From contig NW_023501103.1 in assembly GCF_014066305.1 (NCBI RefSeq), positions 1 to 64,000 of the forward strand: a stretch of DNA of 64,000 nucleotides, in the 5' to 3' direction. Position 1 is the first letter of the stretch, and each line of letters begins with the position of its first letter. Below, in pieces: positions 29,314-40,623 of the stretch. The position numbers were made by a program, and so were the translations under genes. The notes under the pieces are model-generated. The model ran no database searches. It was not told where the DNA came from and worked only from the letters and a program-made list of their open reading frames with translations. The DNA comes from Letharia columbiana (taxonomy: Eukaryota; Ascomycota; Lecanoromycetes; Lecanorales; Parmeliaceae).

Positions 29314-30591
29314 TCAGAAGAAGTAGCCGCTCAAAAATTTGGCGCTACGCTTGCCCTTTGCGGCGACCATGTACCCGCCAACGCACTTTGTACCAGCCGC
29401 CACAGGTATCCAGGTTACTGTAGATTGTGTCGTGCACGTCCCGATCTGTAATCCGTCGGGCGAGCAGACTGACTGGCCAGGAGTGGCGCAAGAGCCGGTA
29501 GAGGAGCCAGTCGATGCCGTGCCCGAGGCAGAAGCTGGTGCAGCGCTCGAGCCAGATGAGCTGCCAACAGCTGCAGGAGCTGAACCGGCGGCGGAAGATG
29601 GGGAAGCGGGTGCGGCGGCGGAGGGAGCAACGGCAGCCACGGAGGGAGAGGCGGCAACAGAGGGAGCAGCAGCAGCCACGGAGGGAGAGGCAGCGACAGC
29701 GGGAGCAGCAGCAGACATCGAGGGTGCTGCGGCAGGTGCAGAGGCTGCTGGAGATGATGCAGGTGCAGCGGCGCCTGAAGCTCCAGAGCTACCCGCATTG
29801 GAAGCTTGAGTGTCTGAGGAAGCGCTTGACGAGCTGCCAGATGCTCCACACTTGGGCCCAGTCGGAGGAGTCAAGACGTCGGCCTTATTGGCGCTGGCCA
29901 TTTCGACCGACGAACCAGGAGATGGAAATTTCACATCTGTTGCTTCGGCCGTCGTGCAGTCCGTGACCGGGATGTTTGCGACGAACATGTCAGGGAATGA
30001 AGCCGTTGCACGTCCGGCAAGCTCGGGAATTGCGTACTCCTCCGTCTCGTTGAGAGAAGTCTCTCTCTTGCTTGAAGCCCCAGTGACCTTGATGGAGGCA
30101 CAATTCATGTACATCTCACGATTACCCACCTTGTTGAACCAAGTCCATGCAAGGGTGTAGGCGCCAGGAGTAATACCTGCAGGAATAGAAAAATCGTATG
30201 TGTCCGGGTCAGGAGCGGAGGCGGAACTATCTGCTCCAATATTACCCGCCTGATTTCTAGCCGGACAACCTCCTTCGATTGAATGGATAACCATCCACTT
30301 AGAGCTCTTCGTTGCAGGCGTGTCCGTGGTAAGAGAAACTTGACACGAACCACCACCATGGACTGACTCACCCAAGAAAGAGAGCTTCTGTGAGGCACCG
30401 ATAGCCATACTGGTGACTGTTCCACCAGAGTTGCTCGTGGCTTTGCACGGGAAGTTTGAACCATCGGCATTGAGGGGACTATTGTCGGGACTGCCGTATG
30501 GCGGAGGCGTGGCCATGACCATGTGACCCTGGGCTGTGGAGGCGAAAAGGGCGAGGGCCGAGAAGGAGAGAATGGTCATGATTGAAGACAT
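29314..30591 (-). CDS. Secreted LPMO-like protein (AA11-related) with Ala/Ser-rich linker
   Basis: Single frame, 425 residues from ATG 30591. A 22-residue signal peptide (MSSIMTILSFSALALFASTA) ends before His23, so the mature protein starts with His as in copper-dependent lytic polysaccharide monooxygenases. A second candidate copper ligand is His78 in VHGGGSCQ. Other family words are NNSPL-like DNSPLNADGSNFPCK, IEGGCPARNQAGN, IPAGITPGAYTLAWTW and NREMYMNC. The core domain (about 23-190) is followed by a long Ala/Ser/Pro linker and a Cys-containing C-terminal module (CATPGQSVCSPDGLQIGTC). It probably acts outside the cell on chitin, cellulose or cell wall; substrate and true activity are unknown. 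The frame is open further upstream but lacks a better start. Confidence 0.8.
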   Translation of the reverse strand: MSSIMTILSFSALALFASTAQGHMVMATPPPYGSPDNSPLNADGSNFPCKATSNSGGTVTSMAIGASQKLSFLGESVHGGGSCQVSLTTDTPATKSSKWMVIHSIEGGCPARNQAGNIGADSSASAPDPDTYDFSIPAGITPGAYTLAWTWFNKVGNREMYMNCASIKVTGASSKRETSLNETEEYAIPELAGRATASFPDMFVANIPVTDCTTAEATDVKFPSPGSSVEMASANKADVLTPPTGPKCGASGSSSSASSDTQASNAGSSGASGAAAPASSPAASAPAAAPSMSAAAPAVAASPSVAAAAPSVAASPSVAAVAPSAAAPASPSSAAGSAPAAVGSSSGSSAAPASASGTASTGSSTGSCATPGQSVCSPDGLQIGTCTTQSTVTWIPVAAGTKCVGGYMVAAKGKRSAKFLSGYFF

Positions 30592-32526
30592 CTTGTGGTT
30601 GGGGACGTGTTGGTGCTTCGTTCCGGACGAAGTGTTTTGAGTTAGCTTTGAGCGGATTGACTCGTGACTGTGGTCGTGTGCACTAGAAATAGGAGTTAAG
30701 GTTTGGAAGCGTTCTGTGTAAGTGGTGTGAGCTGAGGAATGAAGGGAGAGAGAGGGGAGGATTGATGGATATTTAAGGGCACGAATGGTGGCCAAAAACA
30801 ATGGTGAACGCCTGGGTAAAGAACAAATGTGATTCTGCTTAATTCGACAATAAAGACGGTGGGACAATGCTATTGTCGTGTCAATGACAGCGAAATGGAC
30901 AATCATTATTGTTGCATCCGAGACAATGACTTCAGATATTCTAGAATCGAACAAATGAGCTTACCTAGGGTAATTGAACGATACTACAACTGTTCTCTAG
31001 TAACAAAGATTGTCTTGGATGACGAAAGACTGTGAGTCTGCCACAGGCACGACCAGGATGAGCGAAGAGAATAGAATGAACGGAAAGGCCAGCCTCAGAA
31101 GAATGGAGATAGTGTAGGAAGTCAGAAGGGGATGCATCCAGAAGATTGGAGAAGAAGAAGAAGTACCTTAAGTAAGAACATTGATCATGTTTCGATTGAC
31201 TCCTTGAGACAAGAAGCCCCCGTTGCCACGGAGGGGTGAGTATTCATTTGGTATGTGTTAAGGTCGGCCATTGGAGCGGCGACCTCCAATTCTACAGATG
31301 GGTTCTGTAAGCGCCAGAACCTCTGCCATACAGTGCTCAAGTACAAGGGATCGAGAGGCGCGTGTGATATTCCTCTGTTGTTTCAAAGCATGAGGAAGAA
31401 GCTGGCGTCCAAGTAAAGGCTTGTCCCATGATTGTATCTGAAGCACTTCGGCTACGAAGTCACTCTGCATTCTACCCAGAGCATCGTGGCAATTCTGTGC
31501 CCTTTCCCCGCGAACCAAGCGTGGCGACGGAATCAGACGTCAACGGCGCCAAACGGGGATTACCCCCCACTTCACGGCAGCCAGTCATTGGACACAAATT
31601 GTTCACAGACCCAATTGAAGGCCAAGGATCGAGTGAGTATTTTTAGAGTACAGGTTCTTGTACAAGGATAGCCGACAGCCATTGAATTGTTGAAAGCTAG
31701 TGGTCCGAGAGACAAAGATTAAGCCTACCAGAAAATGAGGATAACAGATGCAGACAGAACAACGGCCTAAGTGATGTAAGAGAGGAGAGAACGTGCAGAT
31801 AAAGTAACAAGTCAATGGAGAAATCGTTGAGGTTCTGAATATAGACATGTGAACAGAGCCAATCAGGACGCGAAGCAGGGATCAGCCGAACATTTAGGCG
31901 CCAAGCATTTTTCCGGACTTTGGCGACCTCTGGTCCGCCTCAGGTACACCTTTTTGAAACGACTCATTAACAGGATCGGTCTACGGATCTTTGATTGCAT
32001 GATTCTAGATATGGTCCCTGCTCCTTTGCTCCTTGGAGGCAACAAGGAATCGACTCCGGGCGTCCCCCATGCTCTCCAGGCAGGCTCTTTTTCTTATGGC
32101 AGACATTTCAGCGACTACTTAATTACCTGGTCTTTGTCCATCATTACTTCCTGAAAGAAACCTGTTGCACTTTCCCTAACAATTGACCTCAAGCCATTTA
32201 GACCAGAAGTAAAATGCAAAGACGCTTGCTCCAATGGCTGTCGAGTTTGCTGAAGTCGAGGCAAAAAGGGCAAACAAGCAGTTACCGGAAGCTCAATGCT
32301 TGAAGGGCACATGGAGAAGAGCCACGGAGCCCTCGTAGCTTCAGAAACTTGAGGTTTCACGCCCGACACCCACGAACAGCTCTCAAGCTGTCATCCACAA
32401 AGGCAAGAGCGGCCAAGGCACCTGGCAAAATGCCCACCGTCTGTCCTCTCTCGCTCACCTTTCGCTCCTCAGCATAATTTTGGAAAATCTCACGGCGTCT
32501 TTGCTTCACGGTGATCAGAAACCGCA
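30592..32526. other. Intergenic region, 1.9 kb
   Basis: Divergent space between the LPMO-like gene and the coiled-coil hypothetical. It should hold both promoters. Only short frames without family resemblance were seen. Confidence 0.45.
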
Positions 32527-33177
32527 ATGTCCGTCCTAGGAGCATCCGAAACATCCTCCTTCCGTCCAACCCTCCGGGACCTATCCACTGATCCGGGCCC
32601 TGTTCCTCTACCCCAACCAGACGACCTCAAGGCCATTCTCGACGCCGAAATAGCCACGCATGCTACCATCCTAACCATAATCGGAGACTGCGAGCGTCAG
32701 ATCGACGAATCCTCCGCCTCAGTTTCCCCACAAGATCCCACAATCCGCGATCTCCGTCATGCGCTCAGTCACTCTCTCCTAGAAGCTAGCCAGTCAAGAA
32801 CCAGGCAAGTAACCTTGGGCAAGCAACTTCGCGTCGTGTCTCGGCATCAACGAAGACTCGAGGGGAATACTTCAGGTTTGGGACTTGCCATCGACCGCTT
32901 TTTTGAGGCGCGCGATGAATCATTGAGGATGGAATTTGCGGCATCAGCGCAGGTATTTGGCAACGTCGCAAATGGTGCTCGCATGGTCGTGAGACAAGTG
33001 GTCTCTCTTTGCGAGGGGATGATTGGCCAGGGTGCTAGGATCGGCAGGGCATGGTCGGAGGTGTGGCAACAGCTGCGTGCAGACTTGTCGGAGGAAGAGA
33101 AAGAGGAAGAAGGAAATCTGGAGGAACGAAAAGGGGAGGAAGAAAAGGCAGAGGGAGAAAAGGAGGATGAAGAATGA
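32527..33177 (+). CDS. Hypothetical helical protein with Glu-rich tail
   Basis: Uninterrupted frame of 216 residues from ATG 32527. Residues about 30-185 are helix-rich, with heptad-like patterns (LRHALSHSLLEASQSRTRQV) but no membrane segment. The last 35 residues are nearly all Glu, Lys and Gly (LSEEEKEEEGNLEERKGEEE), encoded by a GA-rich run. I do not recognise a family. Composition and length favour a real gene; the acidic tail may bind basic partners such as histones or ribosomes, which is speculation. Confidence 0.55.
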   Translation: MSVLGASETSSFRPTLRDLSTDPGPVPLPQPDDLKAILDAEIATHATILTIIGDCERQIDESSASVSPQDPTIRDLRHALSHSLLEASQSRTRQVTLGKQLRVVSRHQRRLEGNTSGLGLAIDRFFEARDESLRMEFAASAQVFGNVANGARMVVRQVVSLCEGMIGQGARIGRAWSEVWQQLRADLSEEEKEEEGNLEERKGEEEKAEGEKEDEE

Positions 33178-33989
33178 AGAATGAAACACATGGCCAAGTA
33201 GATACTAGAGAGCAAACACCCGAGCTTTTGATTTGCTCTGGAGCAGCGACCGGACAGCTTCTGGCGTCTTGAGGTAAAGGCAGAGAGGGGTTTATTGCTA
33301 GGCAGTCGAGCATGCATTACCAGTACCAGAATAGGTCATACCAGCGTGATTTCATCAGGATATCAATTGCTACAAGCACTTGTTTTCACGTCTTGCACCC
33401 ACTGTCCCAAACATCTATCTCTCGACCCTAATGCTTTTTTGTTCAAGAGGCGACAACCCTCGATCAGATACTATTTCGACTTGCATCCAACCGGAAATCC
33501 CTTGAATCTCAAGCGATATGTTGCCCTGACCTTGCCGAGAATCGAATATTTTGGCTTGCAATTGATTATTGCGTAATTTATCCCTGGACCTGATACTGCC
33601 AGACCAACAAGATGCCTCGAGGTCTTCCAAGGGGCTCTGTGGCAGTTGTTTCCCTACATTGAACAGTCAGTAGTGTGCCAAACTCGATGATGAATATCTG
33701 CATTTCCATGTCTCCCATCCAATGTACCTCATCACTTGGTATGCAACCACCAAGGGTGTTGTCTTTCAAATCCTTTGTTTTCAAGACCGGTAAAGGTCCT
33801 GGACCGGAATCAAGTGGACCGCTAGTCATGTCCATGAGCCATCAGAAAAGAAGAGCGCAGATCTTCTCCGGGAAGAGCAGCCGTAACGCACGCAGAGAGA
33901 GTCAACGCGCGAGAATGTCTAAATACTTTCACTTTTGATCATAACTGTGTAAACCATTCCATGTCTCCGCTCTCGTTCAAATACTACGC
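33178..33989. other. Convergent intergenic region
   Basis: 3' flanks of the coiled-coil hypothetical and the BCS1-like gene; no gene recognised. Confidence 0.4.
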
Positions 33990-35792
33990 TTAGGGCACAA
34001 CCTCCTTCTTGCTCATGCTCTTCCTTTCCCTAGCCTCCAGCACTCCATCCCTCCAAGCCTCGACCTCCTCCAGGGCGTTCATAGGTTCCTTCTTTCTGGT
34101 CAAAAGGAAGCCTTGGACCTCAGCAGGCGTGAATTTGCCTTCTGGCAGGCGGTCCGCGAACTGAACTGCAATCTCTTCAATACTTGAGGGCGAGAATGTC
34201 GTTGTGGGTGTATTGGCTTGTTTAGGGCTTTCTGGAGGCGTCATGACGTCTTCGATCTTTGCGGATTTTGGCTGCAGAAGACTACCATTAAGGGTAGCTT
34301 GGTGAAGAGTTCCGTTTGCCCTAGGTACAGGACCGAGCCTGATCTGCTCCGGGGCCAGGCTGGCAGGCGTATCGGGAGTATACATGCGAGTGAAGAGCTC
34401 GCAGATTTGGGATCGAGTAGCATTCGTGAACTTGACCTTCATGTCCACTCGACCAGGGCGAATGAGGGCTTCGTCGAGCTTGTCCGGAAAGTTTGTCGTC
34501 ATGAGGAGAACTCTGCCTTCGTGAGAGGCGACTCCATCGATGGCGTTCAGCAGTCCCGAGAGAGAGATGCCTTGATTCTCCTTGTTGTTCTTTCCATCTT
34601 TCTGTACAGATTTGATGGCTCTGGTAATTTCGGCGCCAATCTTGGCGGCGGCTTCGTCTTCTGGCTTGAGCTTCTCGACTTTCTCCTCCTCTTGACGCTT
34701 GCTTAGACCGGCGCTGTCAATGTCTTCCAGGAGAACGACACATCTTCGTGGTAAGCTAGTAAACATCATGCCAAGGTCCTCTTCCGTCAGTGTGGGATCC
34801 ACGAGGGAGATGCAGTAGATGTCTAGGCCAAAGACCCCTGCAATGGCCCAGGCAAGGCTGGACTTACCAGTCCCTGGGGGACCGTGGAATAAGTAGCCTC
34901 GCCTGTATGGAATGCCTCGGTTAGCATACCATCGAGGCGTAGATGGATGTAAATATTCATTGATGTCGACAAGCACCCGGTTCTTCTGCTCATGATCCAA
35001 TACCACGGTCTCAATCGGTCTGGAAGGTCGAGTAGCAACCTTCATCCATAGTGTACGACCTCTGCCCCTCTGTTCCTTGGGACACGGCCTACGGACAACA
35101 GTACAGGACTTTTCCTTGTCCAAGTAATGGTCCCGGGCTACTTTGATGAGATCTTTGATTGGCTTCGTCGAGCGCCCGACACAAGTCAACGTGATGTTCT
35201 CTTCGTCTCGCAGCGAACTCCCTCCCCAACCATCGCGCATCACGTGTTTGTTCTCACGCGTCAGCTGGAACAACCTTCCGTTGTGGAAGAAACGGTGAAT
35301 TCCAAATGAGGGCTGAAACCTTGGGGGAACTTTGGCATCCCAATTGCTGAAGTTCACGAGTTTGCTGGGGTCGAGCTCAGGCACTCCCATGTCGCCGTCG
35401 ACCAGATCCCAAGCATTTTCCCGTCCGGTCTTGGCCATCAGCTTGCGGGAGTTTTTTGAGACATTCTGAACCCTAATCCATTCCATAACGTGGTCGTAAA
35501 TGTCGTCGTCGGAATCGATCCTGATGTAGCTCATGAAGTACTCATTGAACTGTTCGGAAGTGTGTTTCCAAGCAAATTTGAGGGATGTAGCCAATCCGAA
35601 TATGAGGAAGCACACAGAGACGAGTAAGGTGATGTCGAAGCCCAAAGAATCTAGCAAGAATTTTGAGATGATAGAGTAACCGGGAATGAAGGCCTCCAGG
35701 ATGTTGGCTGGGAGCTGTGTGACGCTAGTAGTTGAGTTGTCAGTAGGCAATTCGGTATGCTTTAGAGCACGAAGAGCATCGTTAATAGCCAT
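33990..35792 (-). CDS. BCS1-like AAA ATPase
   Basis: Single frame, 600 residues from ATG 35792 (MAINDALRALKHTELP). A membrane segment lies near residues 50-75 (ITLLVSVCFLIFGLATSLKF). The BCS1 N-terminal domain follows. The AAA module has Walker A GPPGTGKSS (304-312), Walker B VVLLEDID, MTTNFPDKLDEALIRPGRVD with the sensor and arginine-finger region, and an inserted Lys/Glu-rich loop (KRQEEEKVEKLKPEDEAAAK). The C-terminal ~120 residues form a Ser/Pro-rich linker and a final helical part. True Bcs1 inserts the Rieske protein into complex III and is shorter; fungi carry several longer paralogues of unknown role, and this is more likely one of those. Mitochondrial location is not proven from sequence. 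Confidence 0.85.
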   Translation of the reverse strand: MAINDALRALKHTELPTDNSTTSVTQLPANILEAFIPGYSIISKFLLDSLGFDITLLVSVCFLIFGLATSLKFAWKHTSEQFNEYFMSYIRIDSDDDIYDHVMEWIRVQNVSKNSRKLMAKTGRENAWDLVDGDMGVPELDPSKLVNFSNWDAKVPPRFQPSFGIHRFFHNGRLFQLTRENKHVMRDGWGGSSLRDEENITLTCVGRSTKPIKDLIKVARDHYLDKEKSCTVVRRPCPKEQRGRGRTLWMKVATRPSRPIETVVLDHEQKNRVLVDINEYLHPSTPRWYANRGIPYRRGYLFHGPPGTGKSSLAWAIAGVFGLDIYCISLVDPTLTEEDLGMMFTSLPRRCVVLLEDIDSAGLSKRQEEEKVEKLKPEDEAAAKIGAEITRAIKSVQKDGKNNKENQGISLSGLLNAIDGVASHEGRVLLMTTNFPDKLDEALIRPGRVDMKVKFTNATRSQICELFTRMYTPDTPASLAPEQIRLGPVPRANGTLHQATLNGSLLQPKSAKIEDVMTPPESPKQANTPTTTFSPSSIEEIAVQFADRLPEGKFTPAEVQGFLLTRKKEPMNALEEVEAWRDGVLEARERKSMSKKEVVP

Positions 35793-37076
35793 CTGAGGCC
35801 AACGAGCGCTCTGTGAGCGAGGAAGCTGGCGCAAATCGTGTGCAATGAGCGTAGTCTCACTAAACAGCTATGTCTAGTATGCTCAAAGATCTTGGACAAA
35901 CGCAGGGTTCCGCGTTTAAGAAGAGTATATAAGGACTGTCAAGCAAGGAGATGTGTGAGTAGTAGAAGCGGTCGGTTCCTTTTTGCAAGGCAGAAGTGAG
36001 AAGAAAGCACTTGGATGAGGGGCAAACACCGAAGGATTCAAACGTCTTAGAGGCAAACTTAAGATCAAGGCTCCAATTAGATCAGTCAGGGGAGGAAAAG
36101 TCAAAAGAGAGTGAGGCTCCAGCTAATGCAATGAATCATGCGACCTCGGAGAATTAACTGTCATAAAGGAGAGGACGAATCTAAGGCTGCATCATGGCCA
36201 CAGCAGCTGAAGCTTGAGCACCTATCCGTTGGCAGTAGTAGTGACCGTTCACGGGCCAGGCAGCGGGCCCAAATGACCTAGCTTTTCTAGTGGCCTCTCA
36301 ACGTTCTGGCTAATTCCCCGGGCTCCTGCCTATCGCCAAACTTACAAAAATGTGCGTTGTGGGATGCGAAAGACGTTGGGAAGGACGAAAAGGACGAAAA
36401 GGATGGTTGAGAAATGCTGTGGTGGCTGAAAGCGTGGCGAAACCGACTGCGCCTCAGCTTTCGCGATAATCATCTTATGTCAGACTGCGGCTGTGAGAAG
36501 GGACAAAAGGGCCAACTAGGAGGCAGTCTGGAGGAAGAGGGTAGTCCGCAGAACGGAGTGTCGCCGGAGTAGCTTCGAGAAAAGGCCAAGGTCTGTGGAA
36601 ATTCTCATCTCGCGAATCTTGCAGTCATTCGCGGCTATCTAACTAATTACAGCCAATGATCTATGTTGAAAGCTGCGCCTCCTACGTTGCAGAACAATCG
36701 ATGCTAGGTGTTTCCCCAGAGTGCGCCCTCTTCTCCACGTCAGTCTTGCCGCCACTTCGTAGAGCCAAATCTGCCAGGCAGTCGACTTCTTCTGACTGCG
36801 AGCTAGTTTCAAATGAACTCTCCACTGACCTGCAGATCCATATCAATTGCAAGCGGTGTTATTGGGACATCTAGCCAGCATTCGACATCGCCATTAATGA
36901 ATGACCGTTCGGTGTAATCTAAGGTAATCTTCTCCAGCCATGGATGGGCCCTCGGTTTTCAGGGTATGCTATTCTTGGAGCCGGCGGTTTCCGCAATATG
37001 CTCTCTGAACATTATTTTTATCGCCTGTTCTGCGTTCGTTATAAGTATTAGACAAAGAAGTCCCGTGAAAGTCATT
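35793..37076. other. Intergenic region, 1.3 kb
   Basis: 5' flank of the BCS1-like gene and 3' flank of the ceramidase-like gene. A TATATAA word near 35,925 could serve the BCS1-like gene. No gene seen. Confidence 0.4.
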
Positions 37077-38494
37077 CTATTCGAAGGGTTCGATATATCG
37101 CTTAGTCCAGACCACTTTTCCATCTTTCGGATCCATCACAGTTGCGAAATGTGTTTCTTCATTCAGGATTGGAGAAGAACTCAACCACCGAATGATGCTG
37201 TCTTTGGTAACGCCCTGTTCGTGCGTGCTGACTTTCTTCGATGAGTTCCGTTTGGCTCTTTTCAAAGCTGTCTCCCACAAGTTCACCGCCGTCTTCTTAC
37301 GGTCGATACTCTCTACGACTATACCGTCCAGGAGAGTCTTGAAAGAATCTTTGTGAGTGGCTTTCAAGGATTGATTCGTGTTCTCTTCAGCCGCATCGTG
37401 ATTGGTAGCAACGATGAAGTCGGTTGCTGACCTGATGACGGCAGTATGATGGTCTTTTTCTATGGTGAGAGTATTTTCGCCGTCGCTAAAGATCAAATAC
37501 GCTGCAGTAGTCGGGACACTTGGAAGATCGCGTTTGATGGACTCCAGCGCTAAAATATCAATTGAAGAGGTGTCGGATGGCAAAGTAGGTAAAAGATAGC
37601 CCCGCAGTAACGAAGATATTGAGGGCTGAAAGCCAAGAAGAACGAGAAGGTGATGGGAATAGAATCGGAAATTGGAGAATCTGCCGCTGCAGTCATGGCT
37701 TGGCCTAAAGTTGAGAGACACGCTCAAACCCTTTCTGACGCCAGTCAGCACCCCGACGTAGCCAATGTACGTGATGCTCGAGGCCTGAATTACAATTTCG
37801 CAGTCAGTTTTGCCTATTTGAGGGGACAATTCGAGCGTTGGAAGATGTTTCGAAAGTAAACAATTCCCGAGAATGTCTCAAGACTCAAGGAATTGTCCAA
37901 AAGAGGAAGAGTGGGCTCCGAAATACGTACAATGACCTCTCCGCCTGGCTTTTCGACGAAGTCTAGATGGACAATGACCTTTCTCAAAGCATCCATACCC
38001 CAATCTAGCGTACGGAAATGTAGCATCTTTGTGTTTTTGTCATCGTCTTTCACTCTCACGGCTCCACTGGTGCAACCCATGAACAGGTCAAGTAAGACGT
38101 TAAAGGCTACTAAGAGATACATCTCTACGCCAGTAGTCTCCTGTATACCCCGAAGCTCCTCATTCTCTTCTTTATTGTACACTCGCCGAAGTAGGAGACG
38201 CGCTAGCCATCTTACTCTTTCGACGGAGATATTCGCGCGTAGATCCTTAACGATTTCGTCGAAGAGAATGGGCAACGTTGCTATTTGTGGTTTGAAGTCC
38301 GCTGCTATGTGCTGATAACGCTTTCGGGGTGGAAGAGACAGATCGATCGTGTACCTAGGAGGTTCATCGCCGTCCTCACTTGCATCGCTACCAAAGTCCT
38401 CGATAGGTTGATTATTGAGCTTGAGTATACTTGCATTGCGCCCCCGCAAACCGGCAGATTCCATGTTTGCATGAGATTTTTCTTTCGTCTCCAT
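37077..38494 (-). CDS. Acid-ceramidase-like / NAAA-like amidase
   Basis: Ntn-type cysteine hydrolase related to acid ceramidase and N-acylethanolamine acid amidase. Exons on the minus strand: 37931-38494 and 37077-37784 (423 residues). The likely nucleophile is Cys141 in FMGCTSG, followed by MLHFRTLDWGMDALRK and, after the intron, SSITYIGYVGVLTGVRKGLS and LNFRPSHD, the order seen in fungal homologues. An N-terminal region of about 45 residues is hydrophilic, with no signal peptide, so a cytosolic location is inferred. In the human enzyme the nucleophile Cys is exposed by self-cleavage; whether that happens here is unknown. The single intron (37785-37930) is an introner-like element. Confidence 0.85.
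37785..37930 (-). mobile_element. Introner-like intron B (ceramidase-like gene, 146 bp)
   Basis: GTACGT donor, TTCAG acceptor and CTGAC about 20 bases upstream of it. The whole intron aligns with intron 2 of the asparaginase gene (9064-9210), from GTACGTATTTC at the donor to CCCCTCAAATAGGCAA and GCGAAATTGT near the acceptor. The flanking exons are unrelated, so the similarity belongs to the intron itself. Confidence 0.87.
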
Positions 38495-39501
38495 ACAGCG
38501 GGCTCCTTACGTCAAGACGTAGGTCTGTCAAGAATCAGATAATAGACGCAATTATCGCGCGCTTGTCGGCCTTGGCATTTGCAGGCAACCATCATCAGAA
38601 TAGATGGCAGTCTTCATTATCATCCTGTCTACATTGAAGCCATTCATAAGATATGACTTGCAACGCAGTGACTACTACTTTCTCTGGCACCGAGCCTGCT
38701 CCCCTGCCAGGACTCTTCTGTAGGATGTATCGAGATACCTCACCATCCACAATCATACATCGGTCATCTACCACTCGCGGAGTCGGGTAGCAGAAGCTAC
38801 ACTGAGCTTGCTGCCGCAGTCAATATAGTATCTCGTGTAGACAGATCTAACATGAGCATTAGAACAGTTCCTGGCTCTTTGATTAGAGTCAGTAAAAATA
38901 ACGACGGCCTCAGAACATCTAGGTTACAAATATCCTGAGTTCAATGGTCAAGCCTGAGTTGCTGGGGATCACCGCTAATAAAAGTGAAGCCAACTAGTGC
39001 TCCAGAAAGTGATCACTACAATAAGTTTGCTGCGAAGTAACCATTAATGACACTAACAAATGCATATCCACATACAAGTGACGAGACGAGGCTCAAAAAG
39101 GTGTGGTTGGCACAATTTGTCTGGTCTTTCAGCTTGACTATCAGTGCTTGTAGCATTTGTTCGGTGAAAACAGTTGAGAATCCTACTTTTGCTCCCATGC
39201 CTGAAATCGGGATCTCATGGTTCTTGCAGAAGTACGAGGTCAGGAAAGTGAAAGTCCACAATTCTATCTTTCGTGCGGCAAACCGTACATTCAAGCAGTC
39301 TCATTGGGTGGTGGCCAAGGGTCCCCCTCCCCCGCGTAGCTCATCCGTTTACTCAGGACGATGATGAAACACTTACAGTTTAATTTGACCAGCTCCTCCG
39401 CTCTCTCTCAATCTAATACCTAACCTCCAAAATCGCCCGACTTTGACTTGATCAAAACCTCTAACATCACCAAAGCTCAAAGTAGCGTCAAGATCGAAGT
39501 C
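38495..39501. other. Intergenic region
   Basis: Divergent promoter space of the ceramidase-like gene and the Pro/Gln-rich hypothetical. Only short frames without recognisable family. Confidence 0.4.
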
Positions 39502-40623
39502 ATGTGTTGCTTTCGAGTTGCAGAGGTATTCCTTGAAGATCCTCCGCCTGAGAAGAAGAAGGAAGAGAAAAAGGAGGAGAAAGTGAAGAAGAACTATGTT
39601 CTTGTGTCGGATCAGCTAAATCTTCAGCCCATCGTGAGTCAATACCGCTTTTCTGCACCTCCTTTTTCTTGCACTTTCACTCCCCTCCACAACATCCCAC
39701 ACCATCAACCACCACATCTTGGCTTTTTCTACAAGATCCGTAAATCGATAAGCCTTATCTTCACATAAACTTCAGAGGCCATTTCGCAATGGTGTTCTAC
39801 GCGAGCCAGCAATTTAGCTATCATCCTGAAGAAGGAATGACACCTCAACACCCAGCGGCCACGGATCCCTGGACGAACCCTCCTACTTCGAATTCGTACC
39901 CCCAGCAGACAAATGCATGGAATCCCTGGACAAACGGTCCTGTTACTGCCCCTTCTTCCCACACGAGTCATCATTACGTCTATCAACCAGTCTCCTCTAG
40001 TGATCCCGGACCTTGTCAGCCGCCAGCGGCGCGAAACCCTTGGACACATCCACCGGCTCCCACTCCTTCAGTCTCGTCTTCATCCAATTGGAGCCACCAG
40101 GCTGTCTACAATCCATCTTCCGCAGGCAGTGTAAGGTCCTACCATCAGCCAACTGCCCGCAACCTATGCATGGACCCCCAATCTCTACACCTATTCCTTC
40201 ATGTATTCCGTCATGTTCTGCTTCGCATCTGTTCCCGTCGAGTCAGGATTTTTGAGTAAGCTAACATCATTCTCATAGACTTCACCGGCTCCGATGTACT
40301 ACCCAGGCGGATCACAGGCTACCGAGATTCAGTTCTACTCATCCCAGCCAGCCGCCGAGCCCGCCAATTTCAATCACTATCAGGGACTCACCTCGAAGCA
40401 GGTCAATGACCGCAACATTTCCCGCGCTCAGAATCATGGAGGCTTCAATCCGGTCCAACTTGTCCCTCAGAACGCTTCTCCCGACAATGAGTACTATTGC
40501 CGAGAGTTAGATGGTACCTGGACCGTGCGTACTGTCAACACGATCATGAATAGCCTGAATCCTGGCCAGTGGGCTTACGCTACCACTGGTTATCCGTACT
40601 GGGTTCGCCACTCGAAGGATTAA
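39502..40623 (+). CDS. Pro/Gln/Asn-rich hypothetical with conserved-looking C-terminal domain
   Basis: Tentative exons are 39502-39633, 39810-40130 and 40279-40623 (265 residues); an alternative start is the ATG at 39789. The second intron (40131-40278) has a GTAAGG donor and GCTAAC branch site and fits the frame. The first exon starts MCCFRVAEVF and is followed by a charged stretch (PPPEKKKEEKKEEKVKK). The middle is low-complexity (NPWTNGPVTAP-like repeats of NPWT). The C-terminal ~60 residues (YYCRELDGTWTVRTVNTI; WAYATTGYPYWVRH) look like a compact domain found in other ascomycete hypotheticals, from memory. No function can be given. Confidence 0.5.

Noticed and set aside
29339..29809. Long plus-strand open frame rich in Ala and Glu opposite the LPMO-like gene
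   Set aside because: It mirrors the Ala/Ser/Pro linker of the real minus-strand gene, whose GC-biased codons keep the antisense frame open; it has no family features.
34218..34706. 162-residue plus-strand frame inside the BCS1-like gene
   Set aside because: Antisense shadow of a clearly identified AAA ATPase.
40131..40278. 148-bp intron of the Pro/Gln-rich hypothetical as another introner-like copy
   Set aside because: Its length matches, but its sequence shares none of the ordered blocks found in introns A, B and C.
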